From Rhynchopus euleeides (lineage: Eukaryota > Euglenozoa > Diplonemea > Diplonemida > Diplonemidae): 64,000 nt of DNA. Below the pieces are notes generated by a model. It ran no database searches and was not told the origin of the DNA. It was given only the letters and a program-made list of their open reading frames with translations. Positions 51,419 to 61,083 of this stretch are shown in pieces (the stretch's first letter is position 1; the number at the start of each line of letters is the position of its first letter). Location: assembly GCA_963210315.1 (NCBI GenBank), contig OY723237.1:62001-126000 (forward strand). The letters are read 5' to 3'. A program made the translations under genes and the position numbers.

Positions 51419-52564
51419 TTACTGGGAAGTGCTGTCCTCACCCGGGATATCACACACGGCAGACACATCCACAGAATCGTCGTTTGACGTGAAGACCCAC
51501 CTCCCACACGGGCTGAGCGCAACGCCTGCCCCCCTCGACTCCACGTGTCCCAAGCACCGCAAGGTGCTGAGGTTGAACAACTCGGTGCCGAGAAAAATCG
51601 ACACTGCCACAACATCACCTGGCTGCGACTCGGCAAGAAGGAAAGGGGAATGGGACAGGGTGACAGTCCGGATGCAGCTGAGGGTGGTTGTGCACCACAC
51701 CTTCAGAGACGATTCATTCGAGCACGACACCAGGTGCTGCTCGTCGTGGGTCAGGGCGAGGTGGTTCACAGAATTCGTGTGCTCAGACAGGGTGTCGGTG
51801 TGGGTGAGGGTGCTGATGTCATACACACGGATGGTCTTGTCCTGTGACCCGGTGAAGATCCTCGTCGTTGACGCCACAATCCCGTACACAGTATCGCTGT
51901 GCCCCTCCAGCAGTGCGGCACTTGGTGTGCCCTCCAAGTCCCACACACGCACCTTCCCATCATTGTCACCCGACACGAGACGTCCACAGTGTGTCCACAC
52001 TGCACTCTCCACATCTATCTCGTGCTCCTCCAGACACCACGCCCGCTCCCAGGTCGCGATCAGCCACACGTAGATGTTGGTATCCCCTGAGCACGTTGCC
52101 AACCACGTCCCACAGACTGAGAACGCAGTGCAAGAAATGTCTTGATCTCCGTGTAGGAGGTCCGCCACCGTATCAGCAGCCCTGGTGTCAAACACAGTGA
52201 TGTGTCCTGACTCGTAGCTCACTGAACACAGCATGCCACACCTCGACAGTGTGATGGACTGGATAGCGCTGTCATCATGCGCTGTGTTGTAGACAGCAGG
52301 TGCGTTGACGTTCGGCCATCGCCGCACCAGCTGCACCCCATCCCCGTCCTCCAGACCCGTGTCGGCAACTCGCTCTGCATCGTCCAGCTCCTCCTCACAC
52401 CCTTCGATGCGTGCCGCCAGCCCTGCAGCCTCGCGGTCAGCGTTGATGGAACCCGCAAACATCTCAGAGAGTGCATCCGCCTTCAGGCTGAGCACGGTCC
52501 CGCCTTCCGGAACACCGACGACGCAGTTCCGCCCGCTCTCGACATGCCGCACCGACACATCCAT
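51419..52564 (-). CDS. Ubiquitin-like / WD40 repeat protein, paralogue 2 (381 aa)
   Basis: Start at 52564. The first ~120 residues are essentially identical to paralogue 1, and divergence increases in the later repeats (SGDTNIYVW, SGDNDGKVRVWD, TGSQDKTIRVYD). The ends differ: DIPGEDSTSQ here, DVRADDA in paralogue 1. The near-identity extends into the 5' flank (CTGACATGGG(C/T)GAAGGTG), showing that the duplicated unit includes upstream sequence. A relic of the family is at 37384-37770. Confidence 0.88.
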   Translation of the reverse strand: MDVSVRHVESGRNCVVGVPEGGTVLSLKADALSEMFAGSINADREAAGLAARIEGCEEELDDAERVADTGLEDGDGVQLVRRWPNVNAPAVYNTAHDDSAIQSITLSRCGMLCSVSYESGHITVFDTRAADTVADLLHGDQDISCTAFSVCGTWLATCSGDTNIYVWLIATWERAWCLEEHEIDVESAVWTHCGRLVSGDNDGKVRVWDLEGTPSAALLEGHSDTVYGIVASTTRIFTGSQDKTIRVYDISTLTHTDTLSEHTNSVNHLALTHDEQHLVSCSNESSLKVWCTTTLSCIRTVTLSHSPFLLAESQPGDVVAVSIFLGTELFNLSTLRCLGHVESRGAGVALSPCGRWVFTSNDDSVDVSAVCDIPGEDSTSQ

Positions 52565-52959
52565 GTTCCCCGTTCTTCCCCTCTCCGCAAACGCACCGTG
52601 CTCACAGGCGTGCCCTCCTGACATGGGTGAAGGTGCTGTGTTGGTGGGTTTGCGGGTGTGATGCGATACACCGTCAACTGCCCAAAGCACCGCATGACAA
52701 GATGCGGTGCCATGCACACGCTGTGGAGATAAGCAGCACAGAGACTGCGCACGAGGCACGTGTGCCACAGAACAATGGGCAGCGTGGATGGGGGGGCTGA
52801 GAAGTACTTGCTTTCCAGCGTACCGAAGTCCTGCCACCGTGCCTCATGCAACACAGACGTGCCACTGACTGGGCTGACTGCTGCTTGACTTGAATACCTG
52901 CAGATGAATTTTTGGGAACCTGGGATTGGGCTAGACAAGGCGCACTCAACCCCACCGTG
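52565..52959. other. Upstream spacer of the Ubl-WD40 pair
   Basis: The first ~110 bp resemble the 5' flank of paralogue 1 (51136-51260). No gene seen. Confidence 0.45.
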
Positions 52960-53325
52960 CTACACATCAAACACTCTCGCAGGTGCCGCCGCGCCAGTGG
53001 CGCCGCCCCTGCCCACCGGGAGCCCGTCACGGTAGTGCACCACCTCGGCACGCCCCTGCGCCTGGGGCTGTTGGCTGTGTGCTGCTTGCTGGTTCCGCCG
53101 CCGCCACTCCACCTCGCGCTGCACGATGCGGTCGCGGTGGAAGTCGTTGGAGTATTTGTACAGCAGGCTGACCTGCTTGCGGATCGTCCGGTCCTTGTCC
53201 TGCGAGTCGTACCCATGTGCGCGCCTCTGCCCTGCAGAGGGGGGCACGCAGAGAGGGCGTGTGGGGCACAGCGCTGAGGAGGGAGGGGGGCGCAGCCTTG
53301 TGGCAGCGCGCACCGCCCGCAGCAT
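52960..53325 (-). CDS. Small probable mitochondrial protein, hypothetical (121 aa)
   Basis: The N-terminus MLRAVRAATRLRPPP is Arg/Ala-rich with no acidic residues, as in mitochondrial presequences, with a possible cleavage around SAGQRRAHGY. The mature part begins with a charged helical region (RTIRKQVSLLYKYSNDFHRD, VQREVEWRRRNQQ) and ends Gly/Ala-rich (GGATGAAAPARVFDV). I recognise no family; small subunits of respiratory complexes or mitoribosomes look like this. It is on the same strand as its neighbours. Competing frames are Arg/Ser-rich shadows. Confidence 0.55.
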   Translation of the reverse strand: MLRAVRAATRLRPPPSSALCPTRPLCVPPSAGQRRAHGYDSQDKDRTIRKQVSLLYKYSNDFHRDRIVQREVEWRRRNQQAAHSQQPQAQGRAEVVHYRDGLPVGRGGATGAAAPARVFDV

Positions 53326-54240
53326 GTCTGCGAGAGCGGCGGTGGGCGGGCCTGGTGGTGGTGTCGGTGTGTGAGGCCCTCACCTGTGTCTCGGAGACAA
53401 GGCATTCGCCCTGCGTTAGTTTGCAACCAACGGTTTGTGATGCTCTTTTTCGCACTTCTTCTCCTGCGTAGAGTATAGTTTAGGATAGCATGCTGGCATC
53501 GCAGAGTGTCCCCGAGAGTGCACAACGTGAGAACCGCCCCCTTCCTCTGAACAAAGGCCCATGTGGATCAAACCCGCAAACCCGATCGATTCTGACAGAT
53601 GCATGGGCAAGTGTGGGGGGGCGGGGGCGGGTCGAAAGTATCACGCACCTCATCATCAGTCCGGCTGCTCTGGGCTGCAACGCTGAAGCAGCGCGCAGGC
53701 TGCACAAAACACCTGCTGGTGGTCCCTGTCAGGGAGGCACAACGAATGAAGCGGGTGGGGGAACTAGAACAACAACGTAGCAAGCCCAGTGTGCACAGCC
53801 CTGGTCGGGCGGTGCAGCGGTGCGATTGACACGCAGCATGCACAGGGAAGCGAACGCAACACAGGTCAGAAATGATTGAGAATCGAAACGAAAAAAACGG
53901 ACAGGGGTGGGGAAGGAAACGCGTGTGCACCACACACCCACACGTGGTGTGAGGGGTGGGCGTTCCCGGCCGCTTGGCGCGGCGCGGGGCAGGCGAGTCG
54001 TCTGCTTGCGTGGGGCTAGCGAGGCTGCGGGTGACGGAGGGGAGGAAGGGTCACCTGATGACCTGCTAGAAAAGTGATTAGGATAGGGCGATGCTACTTA
54101 CGGCAAAGGGGGTGACGGCACTGCTGCCGGCCCTTCGCTTGGTGTGAAGCGTTTGTTGGTATTCGTTGGAACAAACTCGGACGGTACAGAACGAATCAGG
54201 AGCAAACTCTGGGGGTGCACTTGCGAAACGAGGGTAAGGC
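53326..54240. other. No gene seen
   Basis: Intergenic region with C/G-rich tracts; short frames without motifs. Confidence 0.4.
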
Positions 54241-55032
54241 TCACACCTCCACCGACTTGGCGTCGGGGGCATGCTGCGATGCAGCCGCCTTCCTCCTGCG
54301 CAGGATGCACATCACCACCAGCACCGCCAGCACGATGACGGCGACGCAGGCGACGGCGATGCCCACGATGCCGCCGGGCGTGAGTTCCACACCCGTGTCG
54401 TCGTTGCTGTGGATTCCGAGCACGCACTGCCCGTCCACAAGGGTGAGGGACGCGGTGCACGACACGGCGACACACCGCCCCCCCACAAACGACACTTCGC
54501 GTGCGCCGTACACCTGGCACGCGCTGCGGTCTGCGCTCCCCAGCCCCACCAACTGCGGGTCTGCAATCCACGCCCGCTCGCTGTCCGCCGCATCCGTCAG
54601 GTGCCCCGTAGCTGTGCTGTGCAGCACCTCCGATGACGTGTTCCACAGCTGCACCCCGTGCACGTGCACCACGACGTGCACGGACTCTGCGCACATCACG
54701 TGCAGGGCCGACACCTTGCCCCCGAACATGGTCGTCATCGCCGTCCCCACCTGCTTCAGTGCCTGCGTGTCCATCGCCTCGCACGACTGTGCCCACGACA
54801 GCCGCACTGTGTCGGCGTGCACGCTCCCGGCAGCAACGCACCTGTCACCGAGCAGCCCCGCCACGTCGACGGGGTTAACGTGCCCGGCGCTGCAGCTGCA
54901 CACGCCCTGCAGGCACACCGCCTGCGTATCCCCGTGCCGCCGGCACTCGGTGATGCTACATGCCAGCCCCGCCTCTGATGTGGCGAGAAGCGCTGCACCG
55001 CACAGCACTGCGAGGAGGAGCCGCGTGTGCAT
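54241..55032 (-). CDS. Type I membrane protein with Cys-rich ectodomain (263 aa)
   Basis: A signal peptide (MHTRLLLAVLCGAALLATSE) leads into a Cys-rich EGF-like start (CSITECRRHG, VCLQGVCSCSAGHV). A ~150-residue ectodomain with several more Cys follows, then a single transmembrane helix (IVGIAVACVAVIVLAVLVVM) with a CxxRRRK stop-transfer and a short cytosolic tail (AAASQHAPDAKSVEV). The topology is plain, but I recognise no named family. The preserved frame, high GC third positions and correct strand for the cluster support a real gene. Confidence 0.75.
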   Translation of the reverse strand: MHTRLLLAVLCGAALLATSEAGLACSITECRRHGDTQAVCLQGVCSCSAGHVNPVDVAGLLGDRCVAAGSVHADTVRLSWAQSCEAMDTQALKQVGTAMTTMFGGKVSALHVMCAESVHVVVHVHGVQLWNTSSEVLHSTATGHLTDAADSERAWIADPQLVGLGSADRSACQVYGAREVSFVGGRCVAVSCTASLTLVDGQCVLGIHSNDDTGVELTPGGIVGIAVACVAVIVLAVLVVMCILRRRKAAASQHAPDAKSVEV

Positions 55033-56396
55033 GGTGTTGTGCTGTGGGATGTAGGACCTCTGGACAAACGGTGCTCACGCGTGGGTGGGTCTGGTCGTGG
55101 ATACGCTCACCGTCACGCTGAGTTGATATTCTTGTGTATAGGCACCTGTGTGGTGAGGTATGGATCTATGCTGGCATGCCCTCTTGACGCTGAGATTTAA
55201 TCCTCCCCTTGGTGAGGCTATCTCTCTCAGAAACCCACCGAGGCATCCACTGGGCAGGGGAGGGAGGAGGGTGGGGTGGGGTGGGGGCAGCGCCTCCTCC
55301 TTTTGCATGTCGCTGCATCGCGGAATGTAATCCTTTCCGCCGGAAAAGCTCTTGACTCGGTGAGACATTTTGTTTTGCTGATGAGGGTTGGTGATGTTTT
55401 GTCTCAGCGGCCACTCCTGAGGCTGATGTGCCACTCACCCACGCCACCGGCCCCAGGGCCGGGGGGGGCGCGGGCGGGAGGGGGTAGGGAAGGGATAGGG
55501 GGAGGGGGGTATCGTGTTTGTTTTGGAATCGACGACCTGACTGAACGTAAAGACGACCAGGCTCAGTGGCGTGCACAACTCGCCCCCATCCACCCCCGCC
55601 AGCAGGGGTCGGGGGGTGGGGGTTGGGGGGGTGGGGGCAGAGAGATTTTGTTTTTTCCTTCTTCAGAGACGAAACGAACTGATCGAGAAAGGCTAGGGGT
55701 CGTGTGTGGCCAGGGAAGGGGGGGGGGGGCGAGAGGGGGCGACAACGGGTCTGGGGTGCCTGGGCCCCACCCCCCCCCCCCCACCCCCCCCTCCTCCTCC
55801 TCCTGAGGGCCGTTTCCCCCCACCACCACCCCGACTACCGACTCCCGGTGGGAATGGGGGGGCGAAGCGAGGAGGGGGTGTGGGGGAGAGGGGGGGGGGG
55901 GCACGCGAGTGCATGATAGCTACAAGGGGTGGGGGGGGAGGGAGATTGGGAAAACATATATTTGTGTCAGTCGGGCTAATTCAGGCAGAGCTCCAGCATA
56001 GGATTAGAATTAGATCCAGCAGAATGATGGCCCCTGTCCGTTTGCTGCACTCACTTCCGAAAACGGGTGGGGAGGGCATGAAGGCGCGTTGCGTTGTTGA
56101 CCGCTGTCAAACCGCTGTAAACAGATGTCGGGCTGATTCAATTCCACCGCTGATCCAGTAAAACCACTAAATGATCTGACATACGGAGGCTTGTCGTTTT
56201 GTTGCCCAGCCCAGCCCCAACCCTACCCCCCCCTCCCCGCTGTCTTCTTGACACTTGGCAAACCCGAACAAAAAACACAGCCAGCGCTGATCCAAATAGG
56301 CTGAGCCGTGCTTGCTGTTGGGTGGGCCCGGCCACCCTCTCCCTCCCGCTCCCACCTGGGCTTGTTATTGTCTTGGGGGGTGTATCGGCAGAGAGA
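55033..56396. other. Purine/G-rich intergenic region, no gene
   Basis: 55440-55930 is a dense alternation of G-runs and C-runs (GGGGGAGGG, CCCACCCCCC). It is G-quadruplex-prone and a likely trouble spot for assembly. Frames there are compositional artefacts. Confidence 0.55.
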
Positions 56397-57021
56397 TTAA
56401 CGGTCGTGCACGGCAGAGCTGCTGGCCAGCTGCCCCTTGAGGTAGAAGCGCGATTTGATCAGCTGGCGCTTCCCCATGCGCTTGATCTGCACGAAGGGTT
56501 TGGTTTGGTGGGTGGTGGAAGGCGGGAGGTTGAATAACCGGCGATGCCAATGAAACGTGCAAGCAAGGATTGGATGATACGAAGAGGATATTGTAAACTC
56601 ACCGCTTTGCGGGTCAGCAGCAACGTTGTGGTTTGTTGTATCGAAACCTTGTGCATGGGACAGGGGAGAACAAAACATGTCGAGTAGGCTCCTCTGCTGG
56701 CAAGCTTGTTGTTAGGGGACATAATCTCCCAACGCTATACAGGCATACCTTCCGCGCGTCCTTCACGATCTGCACCTTCACAGACTTGGCACGGTTCTCC
56801 TCGCGCTGCTTCTTCACCTCCTCGGCAGACTTGCGCTGCTGCTCCTTCTTCGTGTCGGCGTCCTTCTTCAGCTCCTGCGCAAGCTCCTTCACCGCCTGGA
56901 GCTTCTTCTGCTTCTCGCGCCGCATCGCGAACGATGTCTTCGACTCCTTCGTTGCGTTCAAGCTGCTCACCGGCTTGCTCCCGTTGCTCTCCTTCCACTT
57001 GCGGCGCGACACATTTCCCAT
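56397..57021 (-). CDS. CGR1: Cgr1-like ribosome-biogenesis protein, two exons (120 aa)
   Basis: Exon 1 is 57021-56749 (91 codons from MGNVSRRKW), exon 2 is 56486-56397. Joining is in phase 0 at GCGCGGAAG|GTATGC ... TTCGTGCAG|ATCAAG. The product is a highly charged single helix (AMRREKQKKLQAVKELAQEL, EEVKKQREENRAKSV) followed by VQIVKDARK-IKRMGKRQLIKS, which corresponds to the conserved basic end of Cgr1/CCDC86 proteins (KNxxKLKRMKKKQLR). The length of 120 fits yeast Cgr1. In yeast the protein is nucleolar and acts in 60S subunit and rRNA processing. The first exon without splicing would run into unrelated sequence, which supports the intron. Confidence 0.72.
56487..56748 (-). other. Spliceosomal intron of the Cgr1-like gene (262 nt)
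   Basis: Donor GTATGCCTG and acceptor CCCTTCGTGCAG. Splicing keeps the frame and brings together both halves of the conserved motif. Confidence 0.75.
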
Positions 57022-58795
57022 TTTTCTTTTTGTGTACGAAACTGGCAGCGGGTGAGTGTGTGCAAGACAAGACAAGACTATCTCTGTTTGATTTATGATC
57101 ACCCAACTGGACTGGGTTTGTTGGACGGTGGTCACACGAGATGACATACTTTCTGTCGTGTAGGTCAATTCCAGGCAGAAAGCAGGATGCAACACACAGA
57201 ACCCCGGAACCGTGCCGCAGGCGGCACTTGGGAGGCTGAAGCAACAACAGGAGGGTTGGGGGTTGGGGGGGGCTGCCGGTAGCACTGCAGATACGCACGG
57301 GGGGGACACGTCGCCGGGGCTCGTGAGGGTGGACCCTCAAAAGCCCCCCCTTTCCGACCTTGTCTGGCAGCTTTTTGCAAGCAAGTGGAAAACAAGAGTG
57401 TCCCCATCACCATTCCCTTACCGTTTATTAGATTTGTTGCTGCGCTCTATGCTTCACAACCCGCAGCAGACACCTGCAGGGTGTAGTTGCGGAGCACGGT
57501 TGAGTGAGTGATGAACAGTGACACCTTCTGCTCACAAGGCGCGTGGTGCGCTCCTGAATCTACGTCAAGGGGGGGGGGGTTCTGGGAGAGGAACGGAGGG
57601 ACATGTAGGGCGAACTGAACAGAATGTATGAACTTTTTCCCTGGATGCCGTCGGAAGAGGACGCCTGTTTGTTACTGCTTGTCTTGCCCAGTGGAGGCCT
57701 GTGGGTGGATGGACACAAGCCTTTCTTGAACGAGGTGAACGATTTTTTTTGGATGTGCTCCGAGCAGTACCCGGTTGAGAGGGGACCGGAGTCACTCGGG
57801 TGTCGTTGAGGCTCTGGCAGATGCCACACATGGCACAGAGCTCGGCAAACAGCAAGGGTTTCATCGATGGTTGCAAACCCGGTTGGGTGGGGGCAGTGCC
57901 GGGTTCGAAACCCACACTCCCCCACAACAGGTGCGATGAACACTATATCTGCCCCGACTGAGCTGTGAAGACACACAACAACAAACTGTCCACTCCTGTT
58001 TAAAATGGACTTTTGAGGACAGCCGACTCACTTCAAAATCTGACATTTGCACACCACCTTCCCCAGGGGGGGGTCACTAGATCCAGCAAACAGGCACAGA
58101 GCAAGTTTCCTGAGTTGGGATCTGACGAACAAAAGAACGGTACTGTCATCAACCCAGCGGTTTGCTAGTGCGCAACGAGCGGAACTGTGTTGTGAAACGT
58201 CAGCGCTGCGTGTCCGCAAAGCAATCGCCCATCCAAAGCACACCTCAGCGCACGCACGTGCGAACGGACGGATACTATCTCCGCCATGCTTCCACACACA
58301 CAAGCGACATGTTTTAATCTTTTAGTGGAGTGTAGGTCGCACCGACGAGCGAACTCGGATGCGACCACCACCGTGGCACACACACACACACACACCTTTG
58401 GACAGCTCAAAAAAATCTAGCGATGCTGTTTCCAAAGAAACAGCGGGAAAAAACAAAACAAACGAAAAGGAACTATCTGCCTCCTGGGCCTTCTTGTCTG
58501 TGCAACACCCCCACCTCCCCCCCAGAGGCCCTTGAGGCTGTGTGTGTGTGTGCCACGCCTGGCACGTGCGGGACGGGACAGCCCTCTCATCGACACGACT
58601 GTACCTCCAAAGGCGAGTGCCCACCACCGCCACCCACCCACCCACCCACCCCACCTCCCTCTCGTCTCTGAATATTGTTCAAAACCTCTAAGCCCCCTTA
58701 CCAGCGCAGGGTGGGCAGTGACACGCACAGTCATGCGTGTTGCTGGGGCAGTTCCCCCCCTCCTATCAGCACGGCGGCGCAGTGTGGCGGGGTGA
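57022..58795. other. No gene seen between the Cgr1-like and Dpy-30-like genes
   Basis: Includes a (CA)n tract at 58377-58397 and a CACCCACC tract near 58625-58655. A hidden small multi-exon gene cannot be excluded in 1.8 kb. Confidence 0.4.
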
Positions 58796-59247
58796 TCATG
58801 GGTTCAGAGACTGCTCCACAGTCACGTTCTTCCGGGGGTTGTGCTTCAGGAGGTAGTTCCCTGTTGTGCGGGGGGGTGGTGGCTTGTGTGTCTCCACCTG
58901 ATTTGGCCCAACTGGTTTCCCGGCCTCAACACCGCCCGGCTCCGCTGTAACCCACTCAGGGTCGAATCAGGTGGAAAGATACACAAAAAGCTGCACATCC
59001 AGGGGGGGCGGAGGTGGAGGGCAAGTGCTTCAAATCGATCTAAAAACCCCCAACCCCCAAGCAGGCCTGGCATACCAAGGAAGTCGATGGGGTTCTCTGG
59101 ACGCTCGCGCGTCAGAGCGGCAAGTCCTTGGAGCAGCACAGGCACCACCGTCTCGTCCAGATACGACTTGATCGACAGGGCGGCCAGCTGCGCGTCGTCA
59201 GACGTGCCAGCAGCCGGAGGCTGCCCAGAGACATCAAGGCCAGACAT
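58796..59247 (-). CDS. DPY30: Dpy-30 family protein, two exons (78 aa)
   Basis: Exon 1 is 59247-59076 ([11 protein letters not shown] ... NPIDFLG), exon 2 is 58860-58796 ([20 protein letters not shown], stop). The split falls within a Gly codon: CTTG|GTATGCC ... CAACAG|GGAACTAC. The joined C-terminal part ([38 protein letters not shown]) is the complete Dpy-30 dimerisation motif. In other eukaryotes this motif forms a four-helix bundle in COMPASS/SET1 histone H3K4 methyltransferases, or docks in axonemal radial-spoke complexes via an amphipathic AKAP helix. The short length fits DPY30 itself. Unspliced, the gene loses half of its motif. Confidence 0.9.
58861..59075 (-). other. Spliceosomal intron of the Dpy-30-like gene (215 nt)
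   Basis: Donor GTATGCCAGG, acceptor CCGCACAACAG. The donor hexamer GTATGC is the same as in the Cgr1-like gene. Confidence 0.88.
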
Positions 59248-59793
59248 GTTATGCTGCGTGCGTTTGGCCCTACCCTACCTGCGTGTGGTGTGGAAGCCAG
59301 CATAGCATGGGGCGGGGGATGATGTGTGGCGTGTAGCGGTGGTGGCGCACTCAGTGGGTCGCAGATAGAGGGATGGGATGAGGGGGGAGGGACTGCACCG
59401 CACAGCAACCGGCAGAAGCCGCACAACAAACACATCCTCAGATTGTGTCGTCGAGCACGTAGGGAAGTGGGGCTGCCCTAGCCTGTCCTGAGGCGCAGAG
59501 AAACGCCTCTGCGAGGAGTGCCTTCCAGCCCTCTCGCTCTGGTGTGTGCCAACACTGTGCCCCAAATGCGACGCCCCGTTTGCCAGCTTGTGGCACCCGC
59601 CAGAGAGGCTGAACACGGGCGGAGTGTGACCGCACACTCAGACAAGAGTTAGGCCCCGTGTTGCAGAGCAAGGGGGTTGGTTCGAGCGTTGTCTTCTGTG
59701 GGCAGTCAGCGCTGCATCTGGCAAAGAGCGGCGTGAGACTCGGAAGAAAACAAGACGCACCACAAGCAAGGCCGTTGTGCGCGAGGCCCGGAC
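59248..59793. other. Intergenic, no gene seen
   Basis: No motif recognised. It would contain the 5' region of the Dpy-30-like gene and the 3' untranslated region of the next gene upstream. Confidence 0.45.
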
Positions 59794-60174
59794 TCAGCCA
59801 CTGCCCCCACCCTTCGCCTCCTCTGGGTTCTCCACAGGCGGGAGCTGTGCGGCCGCCTTTACGACTGGTGGTGCCGCCTGCTTTGCCTGTTCCTGCTGGC
59901 GCTTCTTCATGCCCATCACAAGCAGCTCGTGCTCGCGCACCGTGGAGTGGGTGAACGCGACGAACACACCGAACACAGGGAGGAACCGCCAGAACAGCTT
60001 CGCCGCAAAGCGCTGCCTCTTTGTCATCGATGCATAGTAGCTGCGCCGCCCGTCGGCGTGTGCCTTTGCCTCATCGTCGGTGCGTCCATCGCCTAGCGTG
60101 TAGTTATACCGCAGCTGCCTTCCGACCCGCCCAAGTGCCACGGCGCGCAGCGGCCGCATGGCCCGGACAGACAT
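59794..60174 (-). CDS. Small probable mitochondrial membrane protein (126 aa)
   Basis: The start MSVRAMRPLRAVALGRVGRQ at 60174 is an Arg-rich, acid-free amphipathic leader typical of mitochondrial import. A Tyr/Asp-rich stretch follows (LRYNYTLGDGRTDDE), then a basic segment and one transmembrane helix (LFWRFLPVFGVFVAFTHSTV). The tail is a charged helix plus Pro/Ala (ENPEEAKGGGSG). The size and single helix suggest an inner-membrane accessory subunit, but I cannot name it. An in-frame extension upstream to 60297 lacks conservation hints and is not used. Confidence 0.65.
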   Translation of the reverse strand: MSVRAMRPLRAVALGRVGRQLRYNYTLGDGRTDDEAKAHADGRRSYYASMTKRQRFAAKLFWRFLPVFGVFVAFTHSTVREHELLVMGMKKRQQEQAKQAAPPVVKAAAQLPPVENPEEAKGGGSG

Positions 60175-60483
60175 GTCTGGGTCGGGGTTGGGGAGGGGGT
60201 GTGTTGTGGATGTCGCACGCCTGTTGCTGTGCCTGGAGGTGGGTGAGGGTGGGGAGGGACGGAGGGCAGAAACCGTGTGTGCCCCCCCCCCCCCCACTGC
60301 ATCATGCCATGGTGTGGCTTAGAACTGCCCCCGTGCAGCAAACAGCCTGCCGGGGGGATGCAAGCTTCACTGGCATCGCGAACGTAATCGCCTCAACAAT
60401 GCGACGTTAGAACAGGCGAGTGTGCCTCAGGCACAAAAGGAACACAGAGCGAAGGCGCCCAGAAGCAGTCATGGCGGACACCC
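60175..60483. other. Intergenic, no gene seen
   Basis: Contains a C-run of 13 at 60284-60296. Confidence 0.45.
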
Positions 60484-61083
60484 TTAGGCACCCCGTGTGG
60501 GATGCGCAACCCACAAGATAAAGCACATGGCGGAGTCTGCCAAACGTGAGGTTGTCCGGGGGAGATTGCGAAGAACACGCATAAAGGCAGAACAGGGAGG
60601 TGCCCCCAAAGGGGAGGAAGTTCGCGGCGTGGCTAATAGAAATGGCAATCTGATAACCCCTGGCTCCACTGCACTGCAGGTCTCGGTGACGATGTGCTGA
60701 AGACGTTGTGAGTGGGTTGTGGGGCTGGCACGGATTCGGTATCCGCGCATCGTGTCACGAGCTGAACAAGGCGAGATGACGCAAGAAGAAGGGACAATTC
60801 CGCTTCGCCCTGCTCCATTGGTGGAGCGAATGGAGGTGTCGCAACGCATCTGCACGGTGTGCCAATACCCCGACACCATCCCCGAGGATGTCACCTCTGT
60901 CCTGCAGATGCTGTATAGCCGCGTTGCAGACGAAGACGGACCGCCGGTGCTGCCCGCGACATCTGACTCCGATGAAGAGGCCTCCTGACTCTTCTTCAGG
61001 CGGGCCATCCTGCACCATGCATGACAAGGGATATGGGATGCGTGGGGTGGGGTGGGGTGGGGGGGTCCGGGACAGCACCCCAC
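60484..61083. CDS. Region open on both strands; coding strand undecided
   Basis: Minus strand: 199 codons from 61083, with a candidate internal start MARLKKSQEASSSE; Ser/Thr/Arg-rich, no motif. Plus strand: 60497-60988 is one frame broken only by a TGA at 60698-60700. It reads KREVVRGRLRRTRIKAEQ before the stop, then TQEEGTIPLRPAPLVERME and RICTVCQYPDTIPEDVTSVL, ending in an acidic SDSDEEAS. The plus reading looks more protein-like; the minus reading fits the cluster orientation and has no stop. I cannot decide, and neither may be real. Confidence 0.3.

Noticed and set aside
55160-55920. Several Pro/Gly-rich frames in the G/C-run region
   Set aside because: Composition follows directly from homopolymer runs (GGG/CCC codons); no conserved content.
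57880-57930. Possible tRNA (GGGTTCGAAACCC T-arm-like hairpin)
   Set aside because: The T-loop-like sequence is present, but stem pairs fail beyond three bases, and no anticodon arm, D-arm or acceptor stem can be folded around it on either strand.
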